Assembly: GCA_964392985.1 (NCBI GenBank)
Contig: CAYMSF010000016.1
Location: 10,839 to 74,838, forward strand
Source of the DNA: CAYMSF01 sp964392985
Lineage (GTDB): Bacteria; Verrucomicrobiota; Lentisphaeria; Victivallales; Victivallaceae
DNA length: 64,000 bases
Direction of reading: 5' to 3'
The position numbers and the translations under genes are program-made. Below the pieces are notes generated by a model. That model was given only the letters and a program-made list of their open reading frames with translations. It searched no databases and was not told where the DNA came from. Positions 1 through 8,555 of the stretch are shown one piece after another. Within the stretch, counting starts at the first letter, position 1; every line of letters begins with the position of its first letter.

Positions 1-251
1 TTCTGCATATAACAACGCATAATCGTGCTAATTTTTTAAGCTATTATAAAAAGTGCGATTGGACGCATAACACGGCAATGGCCATGTTATGCGACAAGCA
101 CCTTGGTACTGTGGAAAGCAGTATGAATTTATAACTGAGAAGTTTGCAAAATTTTCCGGCACAATATATATTACTGCTAATTGAGGGGCGATAGATTGCC
201 TTGGACACAATGTACGAGATTTGCAATTGGATGCCTATATAACGTTCGCCT

Positions 252-1148
252 GTGGAGGCCACCGATACAATGAATGATCACATGAATGTGCACGAATCCA
301 GTGAAGCAGATCCCCTAGGAAAGGACGACCGTGCTCGCTCCAATTTCGTCCGTGAGTTGGTACAACGCTCTAATGAACCAGTCCGGGCGCCCGTAGCGCA
401 CCTAGCCACACCTCCCAGACGCATAGTGCAGTTCTGGGATGATCTTGGGCGATTGCCTCAGGACGTTAAGAAGTGCATGGCGTCGTGGAAAAAACTCGAA
501 CAGTCCGGATTCGAGCTTCAGGTTTTTGACGAGAGCTCTGCGAGGGAATTTATCCGGATCCACTTGGGTTCGAGATATGAGAAAGCCTTTGACAAGTGCT
601 ATCACCCTTCAATGAAGTCAGACTACTTCCGCTACTCCTACATCTTCGTGGCGGGAGGCTTCTATGTTGACGCTGACGATGTCTATCACGGAACGACAAT
701 CGATCACCTCTTCACGGATGGGCGATTGAAGCTTCAACCTTTCTGCTACGACATTGCGACAGCTCAAATGGTTCCGCCCTCTGTTTTCGTCAATCCGGGG
801 GCGAACCAATTAAGTTGGATTTTCTACTTCAACACTACGCCTTTGATCGCGGTTCGCAATCATCCTATTATAGAGCGTGCACTGTTGAACGCTACGACAT
901 CCCTTGAGCAAGAATCGAAAGGCGAGTTACCCGAAGTCCAGGCAACCACTGGCCCCGGCAACCTCACCAAATCCGTATTCGAAGTGGTCGATGATGAAAG
1001 TCGCTCGGAGGAAGCACTGCTCGTTGTGCACGATTGGGAGAAGATTTCCACCAGTAAGTGGCCACTCAGTTACCGGAGTGATAAGAGAAACTGGAGGCTT
1101 TCGAATCAGCAAGCGTATCGGGCATCACGGCGCACGGAGGAGCAATGA
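252..1148 (+). CDS. DXD-motif glycosyltransferase (OCH1/Gly_transf_sug type)
   Basis: Probably transfers a sugar from a nucleotide-sugar donor onto a surface glycan in the cytoplasm. The central stretch has the family hallmarks: PRRIVQFWDD near residue 55, then SDYFRYSYIFVAGGFYVDADD near residues 123-143, where the D-x-D pair would bind the metal and nucleotide sugar. This is the layout of the sugar-binding-region/OCH1 family. The frame opens with GTG at 252; in-frame ATGs at 270 and 282 are equally possible starts, since no clear ribosome site distinguishes them. The stop overlaps the next start by 4 bp (ATGA), so the three genes of this cluster are translationally coupled. Acceptor and sugar are unknown. 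Family call is good, substrate unknown. Confidence 0.8.
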   Translation: MEATDTMNDHMNVHESSEADPLGKDDRARSNFVRELVQRSNEPVRAPVAHLATPPRRIVQFWDDLGRLPQDVKKCMASWKKLEQSGFELQVFDESSAREFIRIHLGSRYEKAFDKCYHPSMKSDYFRYSYIFVAGGFYVDADDVYHGTTIDHLFTDGRLKLQPFCYDIATAQMVPPSVFVNPGANQLSWIFYFNTTPLIAVRNHPIIERALLNATTSLEQESKGELPEVQATTGPGNLTKSVFEVVDDESRSEEALLVVHDWEKISTSKWPLSYRSDKRNWRLSNQQAYRASRRTEEQ

Positions 1149-3379
1149 ACTTGGCGCGCCCTTCACTAGCAACTGTCAGTCACGTTTTCCGATTATGGCT
1201 GACTCTTCGGAGGCTCCTGCCGAGGCGGAAGTGTCGAACATTCGGTGCCCAAGGTGCGGAGAAAGACCTTGGGATTGAGCAGGTCTATGTCATCAACCTC
1301 GACCGTGAACCGGGCCGCTGGTCCAAGATGGAGCAAGAGCTCAGGCATATATTGGACTCGTCGGGAGCTGAACTCTTGAGCCTGACTGAGCGACATGTCG
1401 CCGTCGATGCTAATGCATTCTCACAGGAGCCACCCAAGGATGCCGACATTGATCCGTTTTATACGCTTGGAGATCAGCTTTTTGTAGAACCCCAACCGTT
1501 AGTTCTTCCCACGCGGCTCGAACTAAATACTCAGATTCGAATGAGTCGGGCTGAGATTGCAGTCGCTCGCTCGCACATCAATGCTTGGAGGCAGGTTGCG
1601 GCGAGTAATCATGCGTACGTACTTATCCTTGAGGACGACGTATGGTTTCATTCCGGGTTTGCAAGATATCTGGACCAGGCGTGGGACGAAATCGTGGACG
1701 CGAGTGATAAGAAGGCAAGGTTCGACGTTCTTTATGTATCGTATCTCGAAGTGAAGCACGGTGCGCCAAAAACCTTTCTTTCAGAAAATGTTTTCCGCCC
1801 AGCGCGCGGGCTCTGGCATCTGTCCGGATATGTTCTCTCCCGCGAGGGTGCCGAGAAACTTCTTCGACAACTTCCTTGTCGCGGCCCCATTGATCTGTGG
1901 ATAAATCACCAGTTCGAAGCGTTGGATGTGCGCGCGACTAAGCGGTCGATTATTAGCCAACGACGTGACACCATATCCACCAACTCATATTCAATACTTC
2001 CCACACTCACTACGATTGGTGCGATCACTAGTGAAGGAGCATCCCTCTTTAACATCCGTCCAACTGAGCAACCGGTGTTCGCTTTGGGGCCTGAAGGCTC
2101 CGGCCATTCATCGCTTGCAATGGCTTTGTCTATGCTCGGATACAGATGTTGCAGTGACCTCGAGACAATGCCAGATCCTGAACTAGAACGGCTTCTTGAG
2201 GGAAAAGGCGATCGGGTTTTTGACGCATATGTAAACATCGGTTCTTTGGACGCAAATGTCAGGGAAATCCGGAGTCGCTATCCGAAGGCAAAGTTTATTC
2301 TTACCGCAGACAAGGGCATCGCTGTAGATTACACTTTCCTCAGTGTTGAGGACAACCTCAAAGGAGCTGATGTCGTCGTGCTTGATCCAGAGGAACCAAA
2401 TAAATGGCAAGTTGTTTGCGAACACCTAAGATGTGCGCCGCCAACTTGCTCCTTCCCTACGCTGAAAGACCTTGGTCAAAGACCAATTTTCGACGAAATC
2501 ATTGAAGCTGACCAAGTCCCAAAATGCAAAAGGCCCAGGCATGATCAGTCACCATGGGTCGTTGAACCCCGTGACTGGTGGCAAGGCATTCGCTCCGTCC
2601 AGACAGAAGATAGGCAGACGTGCACTGGAACGCTCGTTAGAATCTGCGACTGTTTCGAATGTCTCGACACGAGACGCTGGCTTCTCAGAAGCGATACTTT
2701 CACTGACAATTTGGCGTTGTTTCGCCCTTCAAACGTCGAGTTCAGTTCTGTAGGGGCTACGCTTTCCGTCAGAAGGGAGCCCCTAGGCGTTCGAGACTAT
2801 ACCGCCGCTTCGTTATGCAGTCGGGACCAATACTTGTTCGGAAAGTTCGAAGCGATTATCCAAGCTTCAAATGTGCCAGGGGTGATTGCCGGATTCTTTC
2901 TCCACCGTAACTCACCACGACAGGAAATAGATATCGAGATTGCGGGGAATCGACCAGACCTCCTCTTGGTCAATGTCTTCTACAACCCAGGTGGCGAAGG
3001 AGCAAACTTTGACTATGGCTATAGAGGTGCTCCAAGCTATATTCAACTAGGGTTTGACGCATCCAAAGCAAGCCACCGCTTCGCAATTGAATGGAGCCCG
3101 TGTGAGATCCGCTGGTTGGTTGACAATCATCTGGTTCATAGGCGCGCAATCTGGGATCCGACGCCAATCCCGCACCTTCCAATGACGCTCCACGTCAACA
3201 GTTGGCTATCTCGTTCTACCAAACTTGCTGGGCGAATCAACAACCGACGGCTCCCAGCAACCACAATAGTAGAATCAATCTCTTTGGAGGCAAATTCCGT
3301 TATTTCCTCGCTTAGGTCTGATTATCTCGGTGGTCAAGTTAGGCGGGATAGTTTTAACTCGAGTCAGCTAGCACAATGA
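1145..3379 (+). CDS. Three-domain glycan enzyme: GT25 + sulfotransferase-like P-loop + GH16
   Basis: Three recognisable modules lie in one 744-residue chain. Residues about 45-290 match glycosyltransferase family 25 (LPS-type): VYVINLDREPGR near 47, RAEIAVARSHINAW near 135 and the acidic LILEDDVWF with EDD at 163-165. Residues about 308-465 look like a sulfotransferase-type P-loop domain: GPEGSGHSS at 315-323, a nucleotide-loop-like start, ending in a typical C-terminal stretch with PTLKDLGQRP. Residues about 500-735 match a GH16 beta-jelly-roll, with the catalytic signature EIDIE at 594-598. The combination suggests one protein that elongates, perhaps sulfates, and trims or binds a polysaccharide. 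No signal peptide is seen, so the GH16 module would be cytoplasmic unless export is unusual. Coupled by ATGA overlaps to both neighbours, with GGAGG just before the start. Domain calls are from motifs; activity is inferred. Confidence 0.78.
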   Translation: MNLARPSLATVSHVFRLWLTLRRLLPRRKCRTFGAQGAEKDLGIEQVYVINLDREPGRWSKMEQELRHILDSSGAELLSLTERHVAVDANAFSQEPPKDADIDPFYTLGDQLFVEPQPLVLPTRLELNTQIRMSRAEIAVARSHINAWRQVAASNHAYVLILEDDVWFHSGFARYLDQAWDEIVDASDKKARFDVLYVSYLEVKHGAPKTFLSENVFRPARGLWHLSGYVLSREGAEKLLRQLPCRGPIDLWINHQFEALDVRATKRSIISQRRDTISTNSYSILPTLTTIGAITSEGASLFNIRPTEQPVFALGPEGSGHSSLAMALSMLGYRCCSDLETMPDPELERLLEGKGDRVFDAYVNIGSLDANVREIRSRYPKAKFILTADKGIAVDYTFLSVEDNLKGADVVVLDPEEPNKWQVVCEHLRCAPPTCSFPTLKDLGQRPIFDEIIEADQVPKCKRPRHDQSPWVVEPRDWWQGIRSVQTEDRQTCTGTLVRICDCFECLDTRRWLLRSDTFTDNLALFRPSNVEFSSVGATLSVRREPLGVRDYTAASLCSRDQYLFGKFEAIIQASNVPGVIAGFFLHRNSPRQEIDIEIAGNRPDLLLVNVFYNPGGEGANFDYGYRGAPSYIQLGFDASKASHRFAIEWSPCEIRWLVDNHLVHRRAIWDPTPIPHLPMTLHVNSWLSRSTKLAGRINNRRLPATTIVESISLEANSVISSLRSDYLGGQVRRDSFNSSQLAQ

Positions 3380-5001
3380 AAATTCTATCATTCAATCCGG
3401 GCCACGATGGCTCATTCGCTTATCTTGAGGACGGACATTTAGTAGCCTCAATTGAGGCTGAGAAGCACTCCCGTTATCGACACTCACCACTGTCCGTTCC
3501 GGATGTATTCAGCGTTTTCGGTGAACTCAAAGAAGTTCCCGACGTGCTTTGTAGAGGTGGCTGGTGGCCTAGCGACACGCATCTGTCTGAGCAGCACTTT
3601 CTTGCTGGATACCGTGGCGTCAGCAACAGCGACATTATAGTTGGTCAAAAACACCTATTGGGGAAAACGGTTGAATACTTTTCATCTTCCCACGAGCGTT
3701 CTCATCTTCTCTGTGCCTTTGGCATGTCGAATCTGCCCAAGGGCACTCCGTGCTATGCATTACTTTGGGAAGGTGTGATCGGCTCATTCTACAAAATCGA
3801 TTCCGAGCTGAACTTGACAAAGCTCGCCGATGTCATGCCTGAACCTGGACATCGTTATGCCCTGCTCTACGGTTTGGCGGATCCGACCTTTGATAAGATT
3901 GTTGCAGAATTCTCCCGATTTTCTGACGCGGGAAAGCTCATGGCTTTGGCTTCATTTTCGAAGCGAAGCAAGCCTTCGGATGAAGAGGAGAAAATCATCG
4001 CGTTTCTAATGCAGGACTGCTTGCACCTCAAGCCGAAGGAATGTGAGGCATTAAGGCATTGCCGACACTACAACGTAGGGCTGGATGATCCGGAGTTTCG
4101 TAACTTCGCAGGTATTGTCAGCAACAGAATATTCGATCGTTTTTATCAATTTGCCAAGTCGAACATGAAGAGAGGTATGCCGTTGCTGATCACTGGGGGG
4201 TGCGGACTAAATTGTGACTGGAACACGAAGTGGAGGGAGACCAATCTCTTTTCCGATGTATTCGTGCCTCCTGTTGCCAACGATTCGGGCTCGGCCATCG
4301 GCACGGCGATTGATGCGCAGTTCCATTTTACAGGGAACCCTAAGATAGATTGGAATGTCTACTCTGGTCTTGAGTTTATAGCCCATGACGCATTCGACAC
4401 ATCTTTGTTTGATGAGTACGAAACGAACTACACAATGGTTGCCGACATGCTGGCTAACAACCTAATCATCGGATGGGTAAATGGAAAATACGAAATTGGA
4501 CCACGCGCGCTGGGCAATCGTTCGATTCTTGCTTCGCCATTCCAGGATAGCACTAGGGTGCGGCTGAATGAAATTAAGCAGCGCGAACAGTTTCGTCCGA
4601 TTGCGCCCGTTTGCCTCGAAGAAGATGCTGTAAGATGGTTTGGCTGCAATCTCCCGAGCCCATTTATGCTTTACACGCAGCTCGTTTCTACGGATGCGCT
4701 AGCTGCGGTGACACATGTCAATGGGACGGCGCGCATTCAAACGGTGTCCTCTATGACTAATAATCATTTGCATGAGCTACTTATGGCATTCAAAGCACGT
4801 ACCGGTTACGGTGTCTTGTGCAATACCTCCCTGAATTTCAAAGGAAGAGGGTTCATAAACAATATAGCCGATCTCTCGGCCTATACGATAGAGCACAATT
4901 TGGACGGCTTTGTGATTGAAGGGCGAAGCTATATGTTGAAGTCGTCGACAAATTATCAGGCGTACTTGAAGATTTCAAACTCTATAGCTGGCCCGACGTA
5001 G
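3376..5001 (+). CDS. O-carbamoyltransferase (NodU/CmcH/TobZ family)
   Basis: Predicted to move a carbamoyl group from carbamoyl phosphate, via carbamoyl-adenylate, onto a hydroxyl of a sugar or secondary metabolite. The N-terminus MKILSFNPGHDGSFAYLEDG and the EAEKHSRYRHS segment match the Kae1/YrdC-like fold, and the C-terminal third has the family signature YEIGPRALGNRSILA near residues 373-387 and REQFRPIAPVCLEE after it. At 541 residues it is close to the usual length. It is the third gene of a coupled operon with two glycosyltransferase-type genes, so the likely target is a capsule, exopolysaccharide or lipo-oligosaccharide. Base use here is more even than in the AT-rich stretch that follows directly. 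Confidence 0.88.
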   Translation: MKILSFNPGHDGSFAYLEDGHLVASIEAEKHSRYRHSPLSVPDVFSVFGELKEVPDVLCRGGWWPSDTHLSEQHFLAGYRGVSNSDIIVGQKHLLGKTVEYFSSSHERSHLLCAFGMSNLPKGTPCYALLWEGVIGSFYKIDSELNLTKLADVMPEPGHRYALLYGLADPTFDKIVAEFSRFSDAGKLMALASFSKRSKPSDEEEKIIAFLMQDCLHLKPKECEALRHCRHYNVGLDDPEFRNFAGIVSNRIFDRFYQFAKSNMKRGMPLLITGGCGLNCDWNTKWRETNLFSDVFVPPVANDSGSAIGTAIDAQFHFTGNPKIDWNVYSGLEFIAHDAFDTSLFDEYETNYTMVADMLANNLIIGWVNGKYEIGPRALGNRSILASPFQDSTRVRLNEIKQREQFRPIAPVCLEEDAVRWFGCNLPSPFMLYTQLVSTDALAAVTHVNGTARIQTVSSMTNNHLHELLMAFKARTGYGVLCNTSLNFKGRGFINNIADLSAYTIEHNLDGFVIEGRSYMLKSSTNYQAYLKISNSIAGPT

Positions 5002-5073
5002 GGTAACGGATTGACGTTCGACAATTGAAAGAAAAACATGAACGCGACAAATTTAGTAGGATGAGAAAAGGCT

Positions 5074-5361
5074 TTGGATGACCTACGTAAAATCCGTCAG
5101 AACATCAATGTTCCTGAGAGACAGGGAAAGATGAGAACCGATTGGGCGAAACAAGTTGCTGGAGGCAACGCGCTACCGCGCGCCTCAGCTAAACGTTATG
5201 TCTTAAAAAGAGGAGATATTGTATTGGAATTATTAGATACTAATGCACTCGATAATATAAAACTTTCGGGAAATATATTTGAAAGTAATTCAATGTCCCT
5301 AATATGGTTTTGGGGGTGTTTGGGCAATCTGAATAATATTGCCAAGAAACTCGAATGGTAA
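5074..5361 (+). CDS. Doubtful small ORF at the junction with the AT-rich element
   Basis: A 95-residue frame opening with TTG. I do not recognise it. The first half (to about residue 42) has the base use of the glycan cluster, while the second half switches to AT-rich codons. A stretch AKRYVLKRGDIV is faintly reminiscent of MazF/PemK N-termini, but the conserved residues that should follow are absent. It may be a remnant cut by the arrival of the element, or chance. Confidence 0.2.
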   Translation: MDDLRKIRQNINVPERQGKMRTDWAKQVAGGNALPRASAKRYVLKRGDIVLELLDTNALDNIKLSGNIFESNSMSLIWFWGCLGNLNNIAKKLEW

Positions 5362-5883
5362 TGAGTGTTATTCCATTAGAAACGGTAAGGGCTGATGTAG
5401 TGGATACCCCATGTTAAAACCATGAACTGTAACTATAAATTGGTAATGAAAATAAATGATAATAATATAAAAACTGATTTAATGGCTGAATGTCAAAGAT
5501 AAAACTGAAGTAAGTTGGTAACGCGATGACTGGACATCAAGTCATTATTCTTTATATAAACAATAAGATTGTAACTGTATCATAATCCGTCAATAAACAC
5601 CTGAATTAATCGAGTACCAATCGGGTGTATTTCAATGAGAATACAGCCATCAATATAGTTATATTAGTGAGGATGAAATCAATGTTATATTACAGATTCA
5701 AACATTCAGTAATTTGAATATTTAAACTATATCGGCAATGGATTAACGCCAGAGTATTCTGGAAATTAAAGTGACAACTGATATTAATGTTGCCAGGAAT
5801 ATAAGGGCTAAAACATACAGCATTTTTCCTCCCATGTCTAGTTAGTCTGAGTGTGTGTTCAGCATAACAAAATCAAAGATTCA
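5362..5883. other. AT-rich gap with no gene seen
   Basis: About 520 bases of AT-rich sequence between the doubtful ORF and the end of the Gp2-like gene. I find no coding frame, tRNA or convincing hairpin. I looked here for a copy of the 3' end of tRNA-Thr as the far attachment site of the element and did not find one. Confidence 0.5.
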
Positions 5884-6519
5884 TCACATTGATTTTTTAT
5901 CATTATTCTTTGGTAGTCTGGATGAAAACAGTTCCCTTGATCCTGGTGGAGTATTGGACTTTTGATTAACTTTGGCAAGATAACTTGCCCATTCTAAGGT
6001 CTGGGCAACTTTGTTCTCATAGTCCGGATCATCTTTTCTCAGCATGATGCCGTTTCCCTGTTTATTGCCGTTTCTGTCTTTGGTACAATCTTCAACCAGA
6101 CCCTCTGTAGCTGGAACTCCAAAAGCACTGGCAAAGGATTGATCAGCCTTGCCAATATGGTTATGAATGGATTGAGTCTTCCTTCCATCTAGCCATAAAC
6201 ATACATGATAGTGTTGGCGTTTCTCTTTTGATTGTTCCCTTACAGCTACATAATGTGGGTCAAGACCTGCTCTGCTTAAGTTCTTGATGAAATTAGCTTG
6301 TCCACTACGGAAGGCTTCGTTGCTTAGGTCATTGTTCCCTTCTGGCATTCTGACGTCGTATCGGATGAATACAACCCTGTCGTTGGTCATGGCCTGAGCG
6401 GCAGTGTCTTCGATGGTCTTTAATATCTTCTTGTCACAACGCAAGCCTTTGTCTTTGTTGGTCAGAATCGGATGGTTGTTGAAGACTGGTTCATTGGTTG
6501 TAATTCTTTTTTTTGTCAT
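5884..6519 (-). CDS. Inovirus Gp2 / YagK-YfjJ-like replication protein
   Basis: A 211-residue protein resembling the inovirus Gp2 / YagK-YfjJ family, which is linked to rolling-circle replication in filamentous-phage-like and cryptic prophage elements. What can be seen: RVVFIRYDVRMPEG near 48-60, a QHYHVCLWLDG segment with the H-Y-H pair at 103-105 like a HUH-type metal site, and EWASYLAKVNQKS near 182-194, the aromatic/YLAK patch common in this family. It is the last gene of the minus-strand element and has a 440-base upstream region holding a hairpin and direct repeats. The catalytic tyrosine is not assigned. Alternative: a non-replicative relic of such a protein. Confidence 0.65.
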   Translation of the reverse strand: MTKKRITTNEPVFNNHPILTNKDKGLRCDKKILKTIEDTAAQAMTNDRVVFIRYDVRMPEGNNDLSNEAFRSGQANFIKNLSRAGLDPHYVAVREQSKEKRQHYHVCLWLDGRKTQSIHNHIGKADQSFASAFGVPATEGLVEDCTKDRNGNKQGNGIMLRKDDPDYENKVAQTLEWASYLAKVNQKSNTPPGSRELFSSRLPKNNDKKSM

Positions 6520-6631
6520 GGTGAAATCTCCTGATGGATTAAGTTTGGATGATAGGTTTTGTTGTACGCTATATTATAGAGGTGTAATATAGACAGAGTA
6601 ATGTTTGATTAAGAGTGGTGATAGAAGTTAA

Positions 6632-6662
6632 GGTCAGTTGGTATTTGGTAATACCACTGACC
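6632..6662. other. Hairpin upstream of the Gp2-like gene
   Basis: GGTCAG and TGGTAT at 6632-6644 pair with ATACCA and CTGACC at 6651-6662, a 12-bp stem with one bulged base and a six-base loop. It lies 113 bases upstream of the Gp2-like start, beside a direct repeat. It could be the nick-site hairpin of a rolling-circle origin or a regulatory stem. Confidence 0.5.
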
Positions 6663-6680
6663 AAAGATTTATATATTGTT

Positions 6681-6710
6681 ACTTTATTTAGATTTATACT
6701 TTATTTAGAT
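6681..6710. repeat. Direct repeat, two 13-bp copies
   Basis: ACTTTATTTAGAT occurs at 6681-6693 and again at 6698-6710, a 17-base period. Together with the adjacent hairpin it makes an origin- or operator-like site upstream of the Gp2-like gene. The rest of 6520-6960 holds no gene. Confidence 0.55.
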
Positions 6711-6915
6711 ATTACCATAATACCCATAAATAAATTGAGGCTAGTTTAAGCACAGTAATAATGTCTGAATTAATTATTCAAACCATAACCAGTAGTTTAA
6801 TGACAATAGCGATGAGAAGCTTCGACAATGGAATATACCCAGAGATGGGACGGTGGAACAAGTTGATGACTTAACGAACGTTTACCATTATTCGTTATTG
6901 TAACAATGATATGAA

Positions 6916-6954
6916 GGTGCCACCAGCACCGCTGAAACGATGTTGGTGGCAACC
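6916..6954 (-). terminator. Hairpin after the D5-type helicase gene
   Basis: TGCCACCA at 6918-6925 pairs exactly with TGGTGGCA at 6944-6951, extended by two pairs past a bulge. It begins a few bases after the stop of the minus-strand helicase gene. On the minus strand it is followed by TTCATATCATT, a weak U-tract, so it may end transcription or stabilise the mRNA. Confidence 0.5.
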
Positions 6955-6960
6955 ATTAAA

Positions 6961-8412
6961 TTAAATTGACACTTCTGAATTACTGGAGTTCACTGTAATT
7001 AACTTAAATCCTGCGTATCCTCGGTTGTACTTGTTATGCTTGTTTTTTATGTCGGTTCTTTTTACAGCGTTGAATTTATGCAACATAATATCCGGAAGAT
7101 TTCTCTGAAAAACCCTTTCAGGAAGATTCTCCCACTGGCGGAATTTGCAGTACTTCGTGAACTCGACAAGCAGGTCGCTACACGTTACCGTAGATGCAGG
7201 CATGGGCTTGACGCAATCATCTACAAAAACATTGATTGCATTAGACTCAAGCAGCAGGTCATCAATTCTAGCTTTTTGCTCTTTGCCAATGGGAATTTTA
7301 CCGTTAAGCTTCATAAGCTTATTGGCACCCTCAATTGCCCAGTTTAATATTCCGCTGCCTTCTTCATTCAGAAGTTTTTTGTCAAAGTCCACGATCTTTT
7401 CTTTCGGTGGAGGATTGTTATATTTTATCCACAGGATGCGTCTTCGCCAGGCATCTTCATCACCGTCAAAGGCAACGCGCAAATTATTATTGCAAGTGAT
7501 GATGGCGTTGAAAATACCATTTATATCGGCTGAATCATTTCTGTTTTTTGATTCAATCGTCATGGTGTCATTGCCAACCAATGATTTTAGCTTGTAAGCA
7601 CCCGCTGAATTGAGGAAATTGGATTTCACGTCCTTAGCCGTTAATAGCGTTTTTCCAACCAGTCTCTGAAGCTCAAAACGTAATCCCATATGTTCTAGTC
7701 GTAACTCTGTGCAATTGTGCCTGCCAATCAGTGCTTCAACAGCATTACATAAAGTGGATTTTCCTCCGCCTGGGGTTCCTGTCAATAATAGAAAGTTCTG
7801 ACTCAAATTCCGCCCAATAAGGCACTGCCCGACGTAAAGTTGAAGCAATTCTGCATCTTCGTTTGTCATCGCTGAAAGAATAAGTCTTTCGATAAACTGC
7901 GGACAGGTTGCTTTCGGGTCATAATGTATATTGCTACTATTCCTGCTGCGAAAATCAGAAGAAAATGGTTTTAGAGTCCAGTCGCAGACGACATTGTCAT
8001 AAACGAGGACGCCATTTCCGCAATGAACAACCCTGTCTTGGGACGATGCAAAATAATCCTTCTTTGCTGCGCACACAGTTAGCATCGTGAAGATTTCCTT
8101 CAATACCTTTGCGGGTGTCTTACTTTGGATGTCACACTCGCCCAATACGTCTCTGTGTTCAAAAATCATTTTCCCAATTTCATAAACGATATAGTTATCA
8201 GATTTCTGTTTCCAAAGACCATCGGATTCACTGTAAATATAAAATTTATTTTCTGTTGTATCATAGATGGGGTCAAAAATATAGTTATAAAGATTCGCAA
8301 TCAGAATCTGATTAACACCAATCAGTCTGCCTTTCTTGTCGTAAAAAACAGTCTCTCCAAACTCTTTGGTCAACCGACTTATGATATCACTTAACTCTAA
8401 ATTGATTTCCAT
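6961..8412 (-). CDS. Phage/plasmid primase-helicase, P4/D5 family
   Basis: A 483-residue superfamily-3-type helicase as found in phage P4 alpha, poxvirus D5 and many satellite elements, expected to unwind the element's origin. It has the DNAB/D5-like N-terminal region (about 40-180), then Walker A TGTPGGGKST near 211-220, an RFELQRLVGKTLLTAKDV segment, the NDTMTIESK stretch and the sensor-like AIITCNNN and RRRILWIKYNN region near 330-352. The N-terminal primase domain of P4 alpha is absent, so this is the helicase half alone; priming must come from elsewhere. It lies between two hairpins in the minus-strand element. Confidence 0.88.
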   Translation of the reverse strand: MEINLELSDIISRLTKEFGETVFYDKKGRLIGVNQILIANLYNYIFDPIYDTTENKFYIYSESDGLWKQKSDNYIVYEIGKMIFEHRDVLGECDIQSKTPAKVLKEIFTMLTVCAAKKDYFASSQDRVVHCGNGVLVYDNVVCDWTLKPFSSDFRSRNSSNIHYDPKATCPQFIERLILSAMTNEDAELLQLYVGQCLIGRNLSQNFLLLTGTPGGGKSTLCNAVEALIGRHNCTELRLEHMGLRFELQRLVGKTLLTAKDVKSNFLNSAGAYKLKSLVGNDTMTIESKNRNDSADINGIFNAIITCNNNLRVAFDGDEDAWRRRILWIKYNNPPPKEKIVDFDKKLLNEEGSGILNWAIEGANKLMKLNGKIPIGKEQKARIDDLLLESNAINVFVDDCVKPMPASTVTCSDLLVEFTKYCKFRQWENLPERVFQRNLPDIMLHKFNAVKRTDIKNKHNKYNRGYAGFKLITVNSSNSEVSI

Positions 8413-8513
8413 ATTAATATTTTCCTTTTGTTTTGTTCAATATTCCTAGTACGCATGGGAGTTGCAAACGCGCGTCTGTAGCGTCTGTCAACCTCAGACA
8501 AAGTTCATAAAAG

Positions 8514-8542
8514 CTGCGGCAGAGCACGTCGCAATGCCGCAG
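8514..8542 (-). terminator. Intrinsic-terminator-like hairpin after the RepA-like gene
   Basis: CTGCGGCA at 8514-8521 pairs exactly with TGCCGCAG at 8535-8542. On the minus strand it follows the RepA-like stop by 13 bases and is followed by CTTTTAT. It separates the RepA-like and helicase genes. Confidence 0.6.
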
Positions 8543-8555
8543 TCATACTATTCCC

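Noticed and set aside
904..1278. Frame ending CPRCGERPWD as a zinc-finger gene.
   Set aside because: It lies within the better supported glycosyltransferase and GT25 genes in another frame.
5074..5361. MazF/PemK toxin call for the small ORF.
   Set aside because: Only the KRGDIV stretch is similar; catalytic and structural residues downstream are missing.
5362..5883. Far attachment site of the tRNA-linked element.
   Set aside because: No copy of the tRNA-Thr 3' end was seen by eye in the AT-rich stretch up to the glycan cluster.
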